In this document: piece after piece, positions 18,401 through 27,061 of the stretch
Layout of the letters: each line of letters starts with the position of its first letter
Position numbering within the stretch: the first letter of the stretch is position 1
DNA from: Deltaproteobacteria bacterium
GTDB lineage: Bacteria > Desulfobacterota > Desulfuromonadia > Desulfuromonadales > BM103
Direction of reading: 5' to 3'
DNA length: 64,000 nucleotides
NCBI GenBank assembly: GCA_024636215.1
Contig: JAGXHL010000017.1
Location: 107,042 to 171,041 of the forward strand
Notes under the pieces: generated by a model
Told to the model about the DNA's origin: nothing
The model's database searches: none
What the model saw: only the letters and a program-made list of their open reading frames with translations
Translations under genes and position numbers: made by a program

Positions 18401-19333
18401 ATGAAGAATCTGCGTATTGTCTTGAGTGCATTGGTTGCGCTCACACTCTTTTCCGGGTCGGCTTTTGCTTATCTGCAACCGAACGTCAATCTCGGTTTTA
18501 CAAGTTTCCTGGATGGCGGTCCTCCTGCTGGGCCCGGACATTACCTCTCGGAATATCTGCAATTTTATTCAGCGGACAAATTGGCCGACGGGCCTCCGGG
18601 CAACAATGAGGTGGACGCCTGGGTTCTGATGAACCAGTATATCTACCAGTCTGATCAAGCCGTCCTGTTCGGAGGTAAATGGGGCCTGAATGTCATGCTG
18701 CCGATTGTCTCTCTTGACTTGGATTCGCCCTTTCTGAATGACAACGGCACCGGCCTCGGCGACCTGCTGGTTGGTCCTTATCTTCAGTGGGATCCAATTA
18801 TGGGCGCCAACGGCCCCCTGATGATCAACCGTATCGAGTTGCAAACGATCTGGCCGACCGGGGATTATGATGACAGCAGGAGCTTGAACCAGGGCAGCAA
18901 CCATTTCTCCTTCAATCCCTACTGGGCAGCTACGGTATTTCTCGGGCCCAGGGCAACGGTTTCCTGGCGTTTGCATTATCTCTGGAATGATGAGAACGAC
19001 GAATTCCGTGGTGCCACAAAAATGGGCAAGTCTCCCGTCGATCTGAAGTTGGAACCAGGTGAGGCGATCCATGCCAATTTTGCCGCCGCCTATGAGCTTA
19101 TGCCAAAGCAATTGCGTATTGGTGTCAACGGTTACTGGTTTGATCAGATAAGTGACACCAAAGTTGAAGGTGAAGATGTCGGTGATGATGAGAAGGTCTT
19201 TGCTGTTGGCCCGGGTATGGTTTACCATTTTTCCCAGGATTCGCACCTCTTTGTGAATGCCTATTTCGAGAGCGGTGCCGAAAATCGCCCGGAAGGTGAG
19301 CGTTACAACCTGCGCTTTGTTCATCATTTCTAG
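18401..19333 (+). CDS. Outer-membrane beta-barrel protein, phenol MetA-like (SphA) family
   Basis: A 310-residue exported protein. A signal peptide is clear (residues 1 to about 23, MKNLRIVLSALVALTLFSGS then AFA|Y). The mature part consists of alternating amphipathic stretches ending in the aromatic C-terminal pattern RFVHHF typical of outer-membrane barrels. Features such as FGGKWGLNVMLPIV, GLGDLLVGPYLQWD and QTIWPTGDYD fit the MetA-pathway of phenol degradation/SphA-like family (PF13557), whose members are putative outer-membrane transporters of hydrophobic compounds. Starts at 18398 and 18401 are adjacent; 18401 has better spacing to GGGAGG. It has its own promoter and terminator. Substrate unknown. 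Confidence 0.8.
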   Translation: MKNLRIVLSALVALTLFSGSAFAYLQPNVNLGFTSFLDGGPPAGPGHYLSEYLQFYSADKLADGPPGNNEVDAWVLMNQYIYQSDQAVLFGGKWGLNVMLPIVSLDLDSPFLNDNGTGLGDLLVGPYLQWDPIMGANGPLMINRIELQTIWPTGDYDDSRSLNQGSNHFSFNPYWAATVFLGPRATVSWRLHYLWNDENDEFRGATKMGKSPVDLKLEPGEAIHANFAAAYELMPKQLRIGVNGYWFDQISDTKVEGEDVGDDEKVFAVGPGMVYHFSQDSHLFVNAYFESGAENRPEGERYNLRFVHHF

Positions 19334-19360
19334 GTGACTACAAGCGTTTGAAATTATGAG

Positions 19361-19387
19361 AGGCCATCCGCGAGCGGGTGGCCTTTT
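19361..19387 (+). terminator. Intrinsic terminator
   Basis: 11-bp stem (19361-19371 with 19374-19384, one G-T pair) and TTTT tail, 28 bases after the outer-membrane protein gene. Confidence 0.85.
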
Positions 19388-19493
19388 CTGATAAAGTCAG
19401 GAGGGTACCATCGTTTTTACTCCGAGAACCTTGCCACGAGGCTTTAAACGTGGCATGATGCCCGCCCTTTTGATGCATTGCGGGGCATTATTG

Positions 19494-19757
19494 ATGGTTA
19501 AAGAGAACGATTACGTCGCCATATTTCACTCGATTCATCGGGTTCTCAAGGCTGAGAAAATTCTCAAGCAGGCAAAGCAGGATTTTCTGCTGATTCCTGT
19601 ACCTCGTCAACTGACGTCTGATTGCGGGCTGGCTCTGCGTTTTTCGCCAGAGGCGAAGGACGATCTGTTGGCGATTCTTAAAGGGTCCGACCTGTCTCCG
19701 GCCGAAATGCATCAACGCAGCGCCGGTGCCTACCGGGACGTTTCCGACCTGCTGTAA
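19494..19757 (+). CDS. DUF3343 protein, putative Se/S carrier-like
   Basis: An 87-residue cytosolic protein starting MVKENDYVAIFHSIHRVLKAEKIL. It carries the motif PVPRQLTSDCGLALRF at residues about 40-55, characteristic of PF11823 (DUF3343, annotated as putative Se/S carrier protein-like). The single conserved cysteine in SDCG is thought to carry sulfur or selenium by analogy with the family; this is not demonstrated here. In-frame codons upstream to 19431 exist; 19494 is chosen because homology begins there. It is separated from ffh by a promoter. Interest is raised by a candidate selenoprotein 41 kb away in the same window. Confidence 0.8.
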   Translation: MVKENDYVAIFHSIHRVLKAEKILKQAKQDFLLIPVPRQLTSDCGLALRFSPEAKDDLLAILKGSDLSPAEMHQRSAGAYRDVSDLL

Positions 19758-19795
19758 CCCTCTGCTTCGGGAGACCCGCCGCGCCCTGATTTCGC

Positions 19796-19825
19796 TTGAC
19801 AAAGTCGGCGCGGGTTAACTAAAGT
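19796..19825 (+). promoter_or_regulatory. Candidate promoter of ffh
   Basis: TTGACA (19796-19801), an 18-base spacer and TAAAGT (19820-19825), 36 bases before the ffh ATG. Probably drives the downstream translation block. Confidence 0.55.
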
Positions 19826-19861
19826 GCATCCTTTACTTTCCGGCAGTAAGTTGACAACTGT

Positions 19862-21214
19862 ATGTTTGATACCCTGACAGAAAAATTTGATGCTGTATTC
19901 AAACAGCTTCGTGGCCGCGGGCGCCTGACTGAAGAAAATATTCAGCAGGCTATGCGTGAGGTCCGCCTGGCGCTGCTGGAAGCAGACGTCAACTTCAAGG
20001 TTGTCAAAGACTTTGTAGCCGCGGTGCGTGAACGTGCCGTCGGCCATGATGTCCTGAAAAGTCTGACCCCTGGCCAGCAGGTGATCCAGATCGTTCGTGA
20101 TGAACTGGGCTTGCTGATGGGTGGCAGTGAGGACAACCAGCTTGATCTGGCTGCCCGACCGCCCGTTCCGATTATGCTTTGCGGTCTGCAGGGTGCCGGT
20201 AAAACCACCACTTGTGGAAAATTGGCGCTTAAGCTGCGTCGGGAGAAGCGCAACCCTTTGATGGTTCCTGCCGACGTCTATCGCCCGGCAGCGATTGAAC
20301 AGCTTAAAACCCTGGGTCGCCAGATTGACGTTGCGGTCTTTGACAGCAGCGCCGATCAGGATCCGGTTGAGATCTGCCGGCAGGCTCGACAGTATGCCGA
20401 TCGTCAGGGTTACGATACCCTGATACTTGATACCGCTGGTCGTTTGCATGTTGACGACACCCTGATGCAGGAATTGGAGCGCATTCGAGACGATTTGCAA
20501 CCCCGGGAAATCCTCTTGGTGGCCGACGCCATGACAGGCCAGGACGCGGTCAATGTGGCCAGCTCTTTTAACGAGCGCCTTGACCTGACCGGTGTGATCC
20601 TGACCAAACTCGATGGCGATGCGCGCGGCGGTGCTGCGCTGTCGATTCGCGCCGTCACCGGCAAGCCGATCAAACTGGTCGGCATGGGCGAAAAGCTGGA
20701 TGCCCTGGAAGCCTTTCATCCCGAAAGGATGGCGCAACGGATTCTCGGCATGGGAGATGTTCTTTCTCTGATCGAGAAAGCCGAAGCGGCCATCGATAAG
20801 GATGAAGCGGCCGACATGGAAAAGCGTCTCCGCGAAGATGGCTTCACCCTGGAGACCTTCAAGGAGCAGCTGCAGTCGATAAAAAAAATGGGCTCGATGG
20901 AATCCATGCTGTCGATGATCCCCGGTGCAGGCAAAGCCCTTAAAAAAATGAAGGGTATGCAGCTTCCTGATGATGAGATGAAAAAGATCGAGGCGATCAT
21001 CGATTCGATGACCCGCAAGGAACGGAAAAACCATAAGATCATCAATGGCTCAAGGCGCTTGCGCATTGCAAACGGCAGTGGTACCCGCGTGCAGGATGTC
21101 AACCAGCTGCTCAAGCGTTTCACCGAGGCCCAGAAGATGATGAAAAAGATGCAGAAGATGGGGCCCAAGGGCCTGCGCGGAATGATGGGTCCTGGTGGCG
21201 GCTTGCCCATGTAG
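19862..21214 (+). CDS. ffh: Signal recognition particle protein Ffh
   Basis: GTPase subunit of the signal recognition particle; with 4.5S RNA it binds signal sequences on ribosomes and targets them to FtsY at the membrane. The 450-residue protein has the N domain (1-about 95), G domain with P loop GLQGAGKTTTCGK (about 107-119), DTAGRLHVDD and TKLDGDARGGA, and the methionine-rich M domain (about 300-450) with the RNA-binding SGTRVQDVNQLLKRF segment. Length and order are typical. It heads a block that continues with rpsP, khpA, rimM, trmD and rplS, an arrangement conserved in many bacteria. The 4.5S RNA gene is not visible here. Confidence 0.97.
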   Translation: MFDTLTEKFDAVFKQLRGRGRLTEENIQQAMREVRLALLEADVNFKVVKDFVAAVRERAVGHDVLKSLTPGQQVIQIVRDELGLLMGGSEDNQLDLAARPPVPIMLCGLQGAGKTTTCGKLALKLRREKRNPLMVPADVYRPAAIEQLKTLGRQIDVAVFDSSADQDPVEICRQARQYADRQGYDTLILDTAGRLHVDDTLMQELERIRDDLQPREILLVADAMTGQDAVNVASSFNERLDLTGVILTKLDGDARGGAALSIRAVTGKPIKLVGMGEKLDALEAFHPERMAQRILGMGDVLSLIEKAEAAIDKDEAADMEKRLREDGFTLETFKEQLQSIKKMGSMESMLSMIPGAGKALKKMKGMQLPDDEMKKIEAIIDSMTRKERKNHKIINGSRRLRIANGSGTRVQDVNQLLKRFTEAQKMMKKMQKMGPKGLRGMMGPGGGLPM

Positions 21215-21318
21215 GGTTACCCGGCATGAATCGGGTTGCATGATAGCCAGACAGCGATATAACTAGGGGATACCCCCGATATTAAAAGTGAGCGACAAGC
21301 TCAGGAGGAATGAAGTCG

Positions 21319-21579
21319 ATGGCAGTAAAAATCAGACTGGCCCGTGGCGGCGCCAAGAAGAAAGCTTTTTATCAGATTGTTGTAGCCGACGAGCGCTACC
21401 CCCGCGACGGTCGCTTTATCGAAAAACTGGGGCAGTACGATCCGAAGCAGGATCCCCCAATGATTAATGTCATAGAAGACAAGACCCTTGAGTGGCTGAA
21501 CAAAGGTGCTCAGCCTACTGATACGGTTCGTCAACTGCTGCGCAAGCAGGGCATCTGGGCCAAGTACAAGCAGGCTTAA
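21319..21579 (+). CDS. rpsP: 30S ribosomal protein S16
   Basis: 86-residue ribosomal protein needed for 30S assembly. [24 protein letters not shown] at the N terminus is the S16 signature, and DPKQDPP near residue 45 is also typical. The family start MAVKIRL at 21319 is preferred to the ATG at 21310, which is only one base after the GGAGG. It lies between ffh and khpA, probably in the same transcript. Confidence 0.96.
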   Translation: MAVKIRLARGGAKKKAFYQIVVADERYPRDGRFIEKLGQYDPKQDPPMINVIEDKTLEWLNKGAQPTDTVRQLLRKQGIWAKYKQA

Positions 21580-21636
21580 GATCCTGAGCTTTTGCGGCGC
21601 CTGCAACCTTTTTTAGTTGCCTAAAGGATAGTCGCC

Positions 21637-21870
21637 ATGAAAGAGCTCATCGAATTCATCGCCAAAGCTCTGGTGGACAACCCTGACGCGATCTCCATCA
21701 GTGAAGATGCAGACGCCGATGGAACAATTCTTGTCAAGTTGGCTGCGGCCCAGGAGGATATGGGGCGCATTATCGGCAAGCAGGGCCGCACGGCGAAAGC
21801 CATGCGCACCCTCCTCAATGCCAAGGCGACGCGCGAGAACAAGAGGGCTGTTCTGCAGATCCTTGAATGA
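21637..21870 (+). CDS. khpA: KH-domain RNA-binding protein KhpA
   Basis: 77-residue single KH-domain protein. The RNA-binding GxxG loop is visible as IIGKQGRTAKAMR (about residues 46-58). Proteins of this family (formerly UPF0109/YlqC) bind RNA broadly and in Gram-positives form a complex with KhpB; partners in this group are not known. The conserved place between rpsP and rimM supports the call. Confidence 0.93.
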   Translation: MKELIEFIAKALVDNPDAISISEDADADGTILVKLAAAQEDMGRIIGKQGRTAKAMRTLLNAKATRENKRAVLQILE

Positions 21871-21914
21871 TGATGGTGTTGCTATATACTTGCTTTTGAG
21901 AGCGTCTTGAATTG

Positions 21915-22448
21915 ATGGATGTCAAGCCTGAGGATCTCCTCGAAGTGGGTGTCGTAATCGGCGTTCACGGCTTACGTGGGGATGTTAAGATTCGCCCCTT
22001 ACCGACCGGGCACCTGGCTTTGCCGGGTGCCCGCGAGGTTTATCTGAAGGACAGTAGTGACCTCCTGGTTGCCTGCAAAGCTGTCCGATCTTCCAAACAT
22101 AAACAGAATTTTCTGCTGCGTCTTGCCGGCAGGGAAAATCTTTCTGCCGCAGAATCGCTGGTCGGTGCTTCGGTATGGATGGCCAAGGCGGATCTACCCG
22201 ATCTGGATGATGAGCAGTACTACTGGTCCGATCTGGAAGGGCTGGAGGTTGTCGATCAGCAGCAGGGTGTGCTCGGCCGTGTGGTCGGAATGTTTGCGAC
22301 TGCGGCTCACGACATTCTCGAAGTCGACAGCCCTGCCGGTGAAATCCTGATTCCTGCGATTGAGCCCTTTCTGGTCCAGATCGACCGGGAGGCCGGGCAA
22401 CTGCAGGTCAATCTCCCCGATGGTCTTGTCCCCGAGGCGGAGCAATAA
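21915..22448 (+). CDS. rimM: Ribosome maturation factor RimM
   Basis: 177-residue 16S rRNA processing and 30S assembly factor that binds S19. The N-terminal RimM domain starts GVVIGVHGLRGDVKIRPLP (about residues 11-29) and the C-terminal PRC-barrel contains YYWSDLEGLEVV and AAHDILEV. The start is uncertain: TTG 21912 and ATG 21915 are adjacent, with only a weak ribosome-binding site; ATG is preferred. Six bases separate it from trmD, with which it is usually paired. Confidence 0.95.
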   Translation: MDVKPEDLLEVGVVIGVHGLRGDVKIRPLPTGHLALPGAREVYLKDSSDLLVACKAVRSSKHKQNFLLRLAGRENLSAAESLVGASVWMAKADLPDLDDEQYYWSDLEGLEVVDQQQGVLGRVVGMFATAAHDILEVDSPAGEILIPAIEPFLVQIDREAGQLQVNLPDGLVPEAEQ

Positions 22449-22454
22449 TCTGCC

Positions 22455-23195
22455 ATGAAGTTTGATATCCTGACAATCTTCCCCGAAATGCTCGAAGGTC
22501 CGTTAACCGTAAGTATTCTTGGCAAGGCTGCCGATAAGGGTCTGATCGAGGTCAATCTGCACAACTTGCGTGACTGGGCACAGGGCAAACACCAGGCGAC
22601 CGATGACACTCCTTACGGCGGCGGCGACGGCATGGTCATGAAGGTTGAGCCGGTTGACGCGGCGCTCTCAGAGCTCAGACTGAAGAGGCCCGGTTCGCGG
22701 GTCCTGCTCATGTCGCCTCAGGGGAAAACCTTTCAGCAGGCTGACGCAGAACGCTTCAGTCGTGAACCCGGATTGGTTTTCGTCTGCGGACGTTATGAGG
22801 GCTACGACGAACGGATTCGGTCACTGGTCGATGAAGAAGTTTCTCTCGGTGATTTCGTCCTCACCGGAGGCGAGTTGGCTGCCGCGACCATTCTTGATGC
22901 CACGGCTCGATTGCTGCCGGGTGTCCTCGGTGCTGTCGGCAGTGCCCTGGGTGACAGCTTCAGTGATGGCTTGCTCGAGTATCCGCAATACACGCGTCCG
23001 GCCGAGTTCAAGGGTGTGCAGGTACCGGAGGTTCTGACTTCGGGAAATCATCAGCTGATAGCCTCCTGGCGCCGGCGGCAGCAATTGCAGCGAACGTTGC
23101 AGCGAAGGCCGGAACTCCTTGACACAGCCCCCCTGAGTAAAGAGGATCTGCGCTATCTTGGCGAACTGCGCGCCGCAATGGAGCAGGAGCAGTGA
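22455..23195 (+). CDS. trmD: tRNA (guanine-N1)-methyltransferase TrmD
   Basis: Methylates G37 next to the anticodon of tRNAs reading CNN codons, preventing frameshifts. 246 residues, SPOUT fold with the deep trefoil knot: [10 protein letters not shown] at the start, GGGDGMVMK (about residues 55-63), [20 protein letters not shown] (about 114-124) and [11 protein letters not shown] (about 132-142), all conserved AdoMet and tRNA-binding elements. The stop overlaps the next gene's GTG (GTGA). Confidence 0.97.
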   Translation: MKFDILTIFPEMLEGPLTVSILGKAADKGLIEVNLHNLRDWAQGKHQATDDTPYGGGDGMVMKVEPVDAALSELRLKRPGSRVLLMSPQGKTFQQADAERFSREPGLVFVCGRYEGYDERIRSLVDEEVSLGDFVLTGGELAAATILDATARLLPGVLGAVGSALGDSFSDGLLEYPQYTRPAEFKGVQVPEVLTSGNHQLIASWRRRQQLQRTLQRRPELLDTAPLSKEDLRYLGELRAAMEQEQ

Positions 23196-23767
23196 TCTTC
23201 AGGCCAATGGCCATCGCTCTGGTCCATCACCCTGTGCTTGATCGACGCGGGGATGTGGTCACATCAGCCGTTACCAACCTCGATATCCACGATCTGGCCC
23301 GTCTGGCAACAACCTACAACCTTTCACGCTACTACCTGGTGACCCCGGCTGCGGAACAACAACGTCTGGCCTCGCGCATTGTTGGCCATTGGCAGCAGGG
23401 CGCCGGCGCCAGCTATAACCCGGACCGCTGTTACGCGCTTGACTGTCTGCGGATGATGACCAGCTTTGCTGAGGCTCTCGCCGACTGGCGGTGCCTGGCC
23501 GGGTCTGAGGGCCTTGCGCTCCTGACCGGTGCCAATCATCAGGGGGGGCTGGATTATCCTCAAGCACAGACCCTCGCCACCACCCGGCCGTTAATGCTGG
23601 TCCTCGGTACCGGGCATGGCCTGGCCCCTGATCTCTATGAATCAGACCATCCATGCCTTGCGGCAGTGCGGGCCGGGCGATACAACCACCTTTCCGTGCG
23701 GACCGCTGCAGCCATCATGCTTGATCGCCTGATTGGCGAGCAGGGCTCCGTTCCGACTCTTGCGTAG
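23192..23767 (+). CDS. SPOUT-type RNA methyltransferase (PF09936 family)
   Basis: 191-residue protein following trmD, matching the Methyltrn_RNA_4 family, an AdoMet-dependent RNA methyltransferase of SPOUT fold found after trmD in Geobacter relatives. Recognisable segments: [31 protein letters not shown] (start), YYLVTP, and a C-terminal knot region [15 protein letters not shown] followed by [17 protein letters not shown]. Start GTG at 23192 overlaps trmD; ATG at 23207 (MAIALVHHP) is an equally plausible start. Its RNA target is not known. Confidence 0.87.
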   Translation: MIFRPMAIALVHHPVLDRRGDVVTSAVTNLDIHDLARLATTYNLSRYYLVTPAAEQQRLASRIVGHWQQGAGASYNPDRCYALDCLRMMTSFAEALADWRCLAGSEGLALLTGANHQGGLDYPQAQTLATTRPLMLVLGTGHGLAPDLYESDHPCLAAVRAGRYNHLSVRTAAAIMLDRLIGEQGSVPTLA

Positions 23768-23847
23768 AAAACCCTGTCTGTTTATCACAACGTGCATTTT
23801 TAAAACTATAAGATAAACTTGATACAGTTTGATATAAGGAGGTTACC

Positions 23848-24477
23848 ATGATCCGATCCGTGTTGCTTTTTATCCTTGCCACAAGTTTGTTGCCGTTAAC
23901 CGCGGTTGCGGCCGAGATTGCCGTCTCTGAAGAACTGGTTGTTGAGATACCTCTCAGAGAGGGCTGGACTTTGCACCTGGAGCCGCCTGCGGCCCTGGTT
24001 AAGGAGATGGCTGCTCATGTAGCCCATGAACCCGCAGCGGCCAATGCTTCTGCCGCACAGGTTGAGCAGGTGACCCGCAAGCGCCTGGCGGCCAATGAGG
24101 CGTTCGTTTATCACGCTGCAAGCGGAGCACACCTGGAGATAGATTTCAGCCCTCTCGGACAGGGTGACTCTGCTCCGAGTACGAAGACCCTGCGCAACTC
24201 GGCGGAATATGCAGCACAGAGTCTGGAGGGTGAAGACGACGTCAGCCATGTTGTCTGGGAGGTCAAGCCGATTGCCGTGAAGGGCGCGCGGGAGGCTTTT
24301 CAGCTCGTGGCGGATTACCTGAAGCACGACCTGCCTGTGAAGTTTGTTGGTACCATTGGCTATGTGGAAGGGTACTGGTTCTTCCTTTACTTTACCGACC
24401 CCAGCCAGAGCCCCGAAGTCTTCGAACAGATGCAGACAATGCTCGCAGACGTGGTTGTTCGCCATTCGGGCCATTGA
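23848..24477 (+). CDS. Exported protein of unknown function
   Basis: 209 residues with a signal peptide (1 to about 21, MIRSVLLFILATSLLPLTAV then AAE). The mature part is about 188 residues without further membrane segments, so it is likely periplasmic. It has an Ala-rich helical stretch (about 50-80), then alternating strands with aromatic-rich GYVEGYWFFLYFTDPSQ near residue 172. I do not recognise a family with confidence. A good AAGGAGG ribosome-binding site lies before the ATG. With the next gene it separates the methyltransferase gene from rplS, two genes normally adjacent in relatives. Confidence 0.75.
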   Translation: MIRSVLLFILATSLLPLTAVAAEIAVSEELVVEIPLREGWTLHLEPPAALVKEMAAHVAHEPAAANASAAQVEQVTRKRLAANEAFVYHAASGAHLEIDFSPLGQGDSAPSTKTLRNSAEYAAQSLEGEDDVSHVVWEVKPIAVKGAREAFQLVADYLKHDLPVKFVGTIGYVEGYWFFLYFTDPSQSPEVFEQMQTMLADVVVRHSGH

Positions 24478-24516
24478 AAAGCCTGCCGAACCGATGCGCT
24501 GACAGCGGAGGTTTGA

Positions 24517-25338
24517 ATGTCTGATCTCAAGGGCAAGACCCTGTTCATTACCGGCAGCAGTCGCGGCATCGGCCTGGCTATCGCCAGACGCGCCGCTGCA
24601 GACGGTGCCAATATCGTCGTTGCCGCCAAAACTGCACAAAAGCATGCGAAGCTTGCCGGGACAATCTATACGGCGGCACAGGAGATTGAAGAGTGCGGCG
24701 GGCAGGCTTTGCCCCTGGTTGTTGATGTTCGCGACGAGGCCAGCCTGCAGAGGGCTGCCGCAGAAGCCACTGAACGCTTTGGTCAAATCGATGTCCTGGT
24801 TAATAATGCCAGCGCTATTTATCTTGCCGGCACTCTTGATACGCCGATGAAACGATTCGATCTGATGAACCAGGTCAATGTGCGGGGGACCTTCGCGGCG
24901 TCGCAGGCGGTGTTGCCCTATCTGAAGAAAAGTGACAACCCGCATATCCTTGTCATGGCACCGCCACTGAATTTGAAGCCTCGCTGGTTTCGCGATCACC
25001 TGGCTTACACCCTTGCCAAATACGGCATGAGTATGTGTGTTCTGGGCCTGGCTGAAGAGTTCCGCTCTCACGGCGTTGGTGTGAATGCTCTCTGGCCAAA
25101 GACGGTCATTCACACCGAGGCCCTGGCAATGCTGGGAGGCTTGGTGCCTGCGGAAAACTGTCGCCGCCCAGCTATCGTCGCCGATGCCGCTCATGCAATT
25201 TTGTGTCGAAACAGCCGCAGTTGCACCGGGAACTTTTTCATTGACCAGGAGGTCCTTGAAGCAGAGGGTGTCGCGGACTTCTCCGGATATGCCGAACAAC
25301 CGGACAAGCCTCTTTTCCCGGATCTTTTTCTGGATTGA
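24517..25338 (+). CDS. HSDL2-like short-chain dehydrogenase, SDR family
   Basis: 273-residue NAD(P)-dependent oxidoreductase of the short-chain dehydrogenase/reductase fold, most like the SDR domain of HSDL2 (hydroxysteroid dehydrogenase-like 2). Cofactor motif GSSRGIG is at about residues 12-18, NNAS at about 96-99, and the catalytic YTLAK (Tyr and Lys) near 165-169. Later segments VNALWPKT-IHTEA and TGNFFID match the HSDL2 group. The usual catalytic serine of this group (NISPPLN in human HSDL2) is replaced by alanine here (VMAPPLN), so activity or mechanism may differ. No SCP2 domain follows. Substrate not determinable. Confidence 0.85.
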   Translation: MSDLKGKTLFITGSSRGIGLAIARRAAADGANIVVAAKTAQKHAKLAGTIYTAAQEIEECGGQALPLVVDVRDEASLQRAAAEATERFGQIDVLVNNASAIYLAGTLDTPMKRFDLMNQVNVRGTFAASQAVLPYLKKSDNPHILVMAPPLNLKPRWFRDHLAYTLAKYGMSMCVLGLAEEFRSHGVGVNALWPKTVIHTEALAMLGGLVPAENCRRPAIVADAAHAILCRNSRSCTGNFFIDQEVLEAEGVADFSGYAEQPDKPLFPDLFLD

Positions 25339-25458
25339 GGGTGGTTATTTTCAGCCCAGATGGAGTTTTCGCAGCCTGTTGATGCAGGCTGTTTCGTCTG
25401 TCCTGTAGCGACGGTTGGAAAAGCTGACGTTTGTTGCTGAAAATAATGATTTTTTGAC

Positions 25459-25488
25459 TTGACTAGCCCACGCCTCTTACGGTAAATA
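25459..25488 (+). promoter_or_regulatory. Candidate promoter of rplS
   Basis: TTGACT (25459-25464), 18-base spacer, TAAATA (25483-25488), 33 bases before the rplS ATG. It would let rplS be transcribed independently of the genes inserted upstream. Confidence 0.55.
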
Positions 25489-25521
25489 TCCTGTTCGCTA
25501 TACATCAGGAGGCTAAAAACG

Positions 25522-25869
25522 ATGAACATTATTAATTACATCGGCATGGAAAATATGAGGAAAGATGTCCCCCAGTTCAAGGCGGGGGATACACTGCGTG
25601 TGCACGTTAAGATCACCGAAGGTGACAAGCAGCGCATCCAGGTTTTTCAAGGCGTTTGCATCAAGCGTCACAACAATGGTGTCGGTTCGTCCTTCACCGT
25701 ACGCAAAGTGTCCAATGGCATGGGTGTTGAAAGAGTCTTCCCCCTGCACGGACCTTGTGTAGACAAAGTTGAAGTGATGACGGTCGGCCGGGTACGCCGC
25801 GCCAAGCTTTACTACCTGCGCAATCTGCAAGGTAAAGCTGCACGTATCAAGGAAATCCGTCAGCGCTGA
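25522..25869 (+). CDS. rplS: 50S ribosomal protein L19
   Basis: 115-residue ribosomal protein at the subunit interface. The segments [43 protein letters not shown] and [11 protein letters not shown] are the L19 signature, and [20 protein letters not shown] closes the protein. AGGAGG precedes the ATG at a proper distance. It has its own candidate promoter and is followed by a strong terminator. Confidence 0.97.
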   Translation: MNIINYIGMENMRKDVPQFKAGDTLRVHVKITEGDKQRIQVFQGVCIKRHNNGVGSSFTVRKVSNGMGVERVFPLHGPCVDKVEVMTVGRVRRAKLYYLRNLQGKAARIKEIRQR

Positions 25870-25907
25870 GTTGAGAGACGCTGAGCTGAGTGACAAAGAG
25901 ATTTGCC

Positions 25908-25938
25908 AGCCCCGGTTTTTAAGCCGGGGCTTTCTTTT
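25908..25938 (+). terminator. Intrinsic terminator after rplS
   Basis: Eight-base GC-rich arms AGCCCCGG (25908-25915) and CCGGGGCT (25924-25931), followed by a T-rich tail interrupted by a single C. Confidence 0.9.
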
Positions 25939-26053
25939 TGGTTTATCCTTGACCACAGCTTGATTGAGGCTAAGGCCCTGTTTATGTCTGAGCGCTTGAA
26001 TTGTTCGTAGAAATCCGCTAATACTGTTGGCCACCTTATAAGGGCCTGCGCCA

Positions 26054-26689
26054 ATGGAACTCTTTCCCGAGCTGGAACAATCTACTCTTTTTTTTGAAGC
26101 ACTGGCCCGTCGCCAGGGCTATCAAGTGATTGCCGGAATCGATGAGGCCGGTCGCGGTCCTCTGGCCGGTCCAGTCGTTGCTGCTGCTGTGATCCTTCCT
26201 GAATGTTTCGAGCTCCCCGGCCTGAATGATTCCAAACAACTCTCCGAGAAAAAGCGCAACGAACTCTTTCCGTTGATCTATAAACAGGCGATTGCCGTTG
26301 GTATCGGTGTCAGCCGTGCTGACGAAGTCGACCGGATCAATATCCTGCAGGCGACCCTGAAGGGCATGAAGCGTGCCGTCGCGCGACTCTCTGTCACCCC
26401 GGATTTTCTCCTGGTGGATGGCATCACTCCGGTGCCAAGTGCCATTGAACAAAAGACCCTGAAAAAAGGCGATTCCCGTTCTCTCTCTATTGCCGCAGCC
26501 TCGGTGATTGCCAAGGTGGTGCGCGACCGGATCATGGTCGCTTATGATCGGCTTTTCCCCGAGTATGGTTTTGCCGGGCACAAGGGCTACGGCAGCCAGA
26601 AGCACCGTGACGCGGTCGCCAGGTATGGGCCCTGCGTCTGTCACCGACGTTCCTTTGCCGGTGTCAGAGAACATTGCGGGGAGCTATGA
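26054..26689 (+). CDS. rnhB: Ribonuclease HII
   Basis: 211-residue enzyme that cuts RNA in RNA-DNA hybrids and misincorporated ribonucleotides. GIDEAGRGPLAGPVVAAAV (about residues 30-48) provides the first Asp and Glu of the active site, DGITPVPS the next Asp (about 123), and the later AAASVIAKVVRDRIM is conserved. About 28 extra residues precede the first motif. Position after rplS and before yraN is widely conserved. Its stop overlaps yraN by four bases. Confidence 0.95.
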   Translation: MELFPELEQSTLFFEALARRQGYQVIAGIDEAGRGPLAGPVVAAAVILPECFELPGLNDSKQLSEKKRNELFPLIYKQAIAVGIGVSRADEVDRINILQATLKGMKRAVARLSVTPDFLLVDGITPVPSAIEQKTLKKGDSRSLSIAAASVIAKVVRDRIMVAYDRLFPEYGFAGHKGYGSQKHRDAVARYGPCVCHRRSFAGVREHCGEL

Positions 26690-27048
26690 CCGAGGCACGA
26701 ATAACTCTCGGACGACAAGGCGAGGACGCCGCTGCCCGGTACCTGCAAAATCAGGGGATGAAGATTGTCGAACGAAATCTGCGTACTCCGGTTGGTGAAA
26801 TCGACCTGGTGGTTAAAAGCAGAGGTATTCTGGCCTTTGTCGAGGTGAAAACACGTCGGGGCATTGGTTTCGGGTCGCCCGGTGAAGCCGTGGGGCCACG
26901 CAAACAGCGGCAGATTGTGCAGACCGCCAAGTGGTATTTAAATGACAAACCGCACAAGGGTCTGCAGCCCCGCTTCGACGTGGTTGCCGTGATCGTGTCC
27001 GGTGAAACTTTTCAGATTGAACATATACCAAACGCGTTTGAGCTCTGA
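26686..27048 (+). CDS. UPF0102 (YraN) endonuclease-like protein
   Basis: 120 residues with the UPF0102/YraN pattern: LGRQGEDAAARYL-NQG near the start, then ERNLRTPVGEIDLV and LAFVEVKTRRGIGFGSP, which form the PD-(D/E)XK nuclease-like core (E..., D, E-V-K). The fold suggests DNA processing, but no activity is firmly established for the family. ATG at 26686 overlaps the rnhB stop (ATGA), preferred over the in-frame ATG at 26674. Confidence 0.92.
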   Translation: MTEARITLGRQGEDAAARYLQNQGMKIVERNLRTPVGEIDLVVKSRGILAFVEVKTRRGIGFGSPGEAVGPRKQRQIVQTAKWYLNDKPHKGLQPRFDVVAVIVSGETFQIEHIPNAFEL

Positions 27049-27061
27049 GCACATTTATCCT

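Noticed and set aside
19730..21034. Long minus-strand frame opposite ffh
   Set aside because: Antisense shadow of ffh with no motif or start signals.
23896..25299. Minus-strand frame spanning the exported protein and SDR genes
   Set aside because: Both plus-strand genes have clear features (signal peptide, SDR motifs) and ribosome-binding sites; the antisense frame has none.
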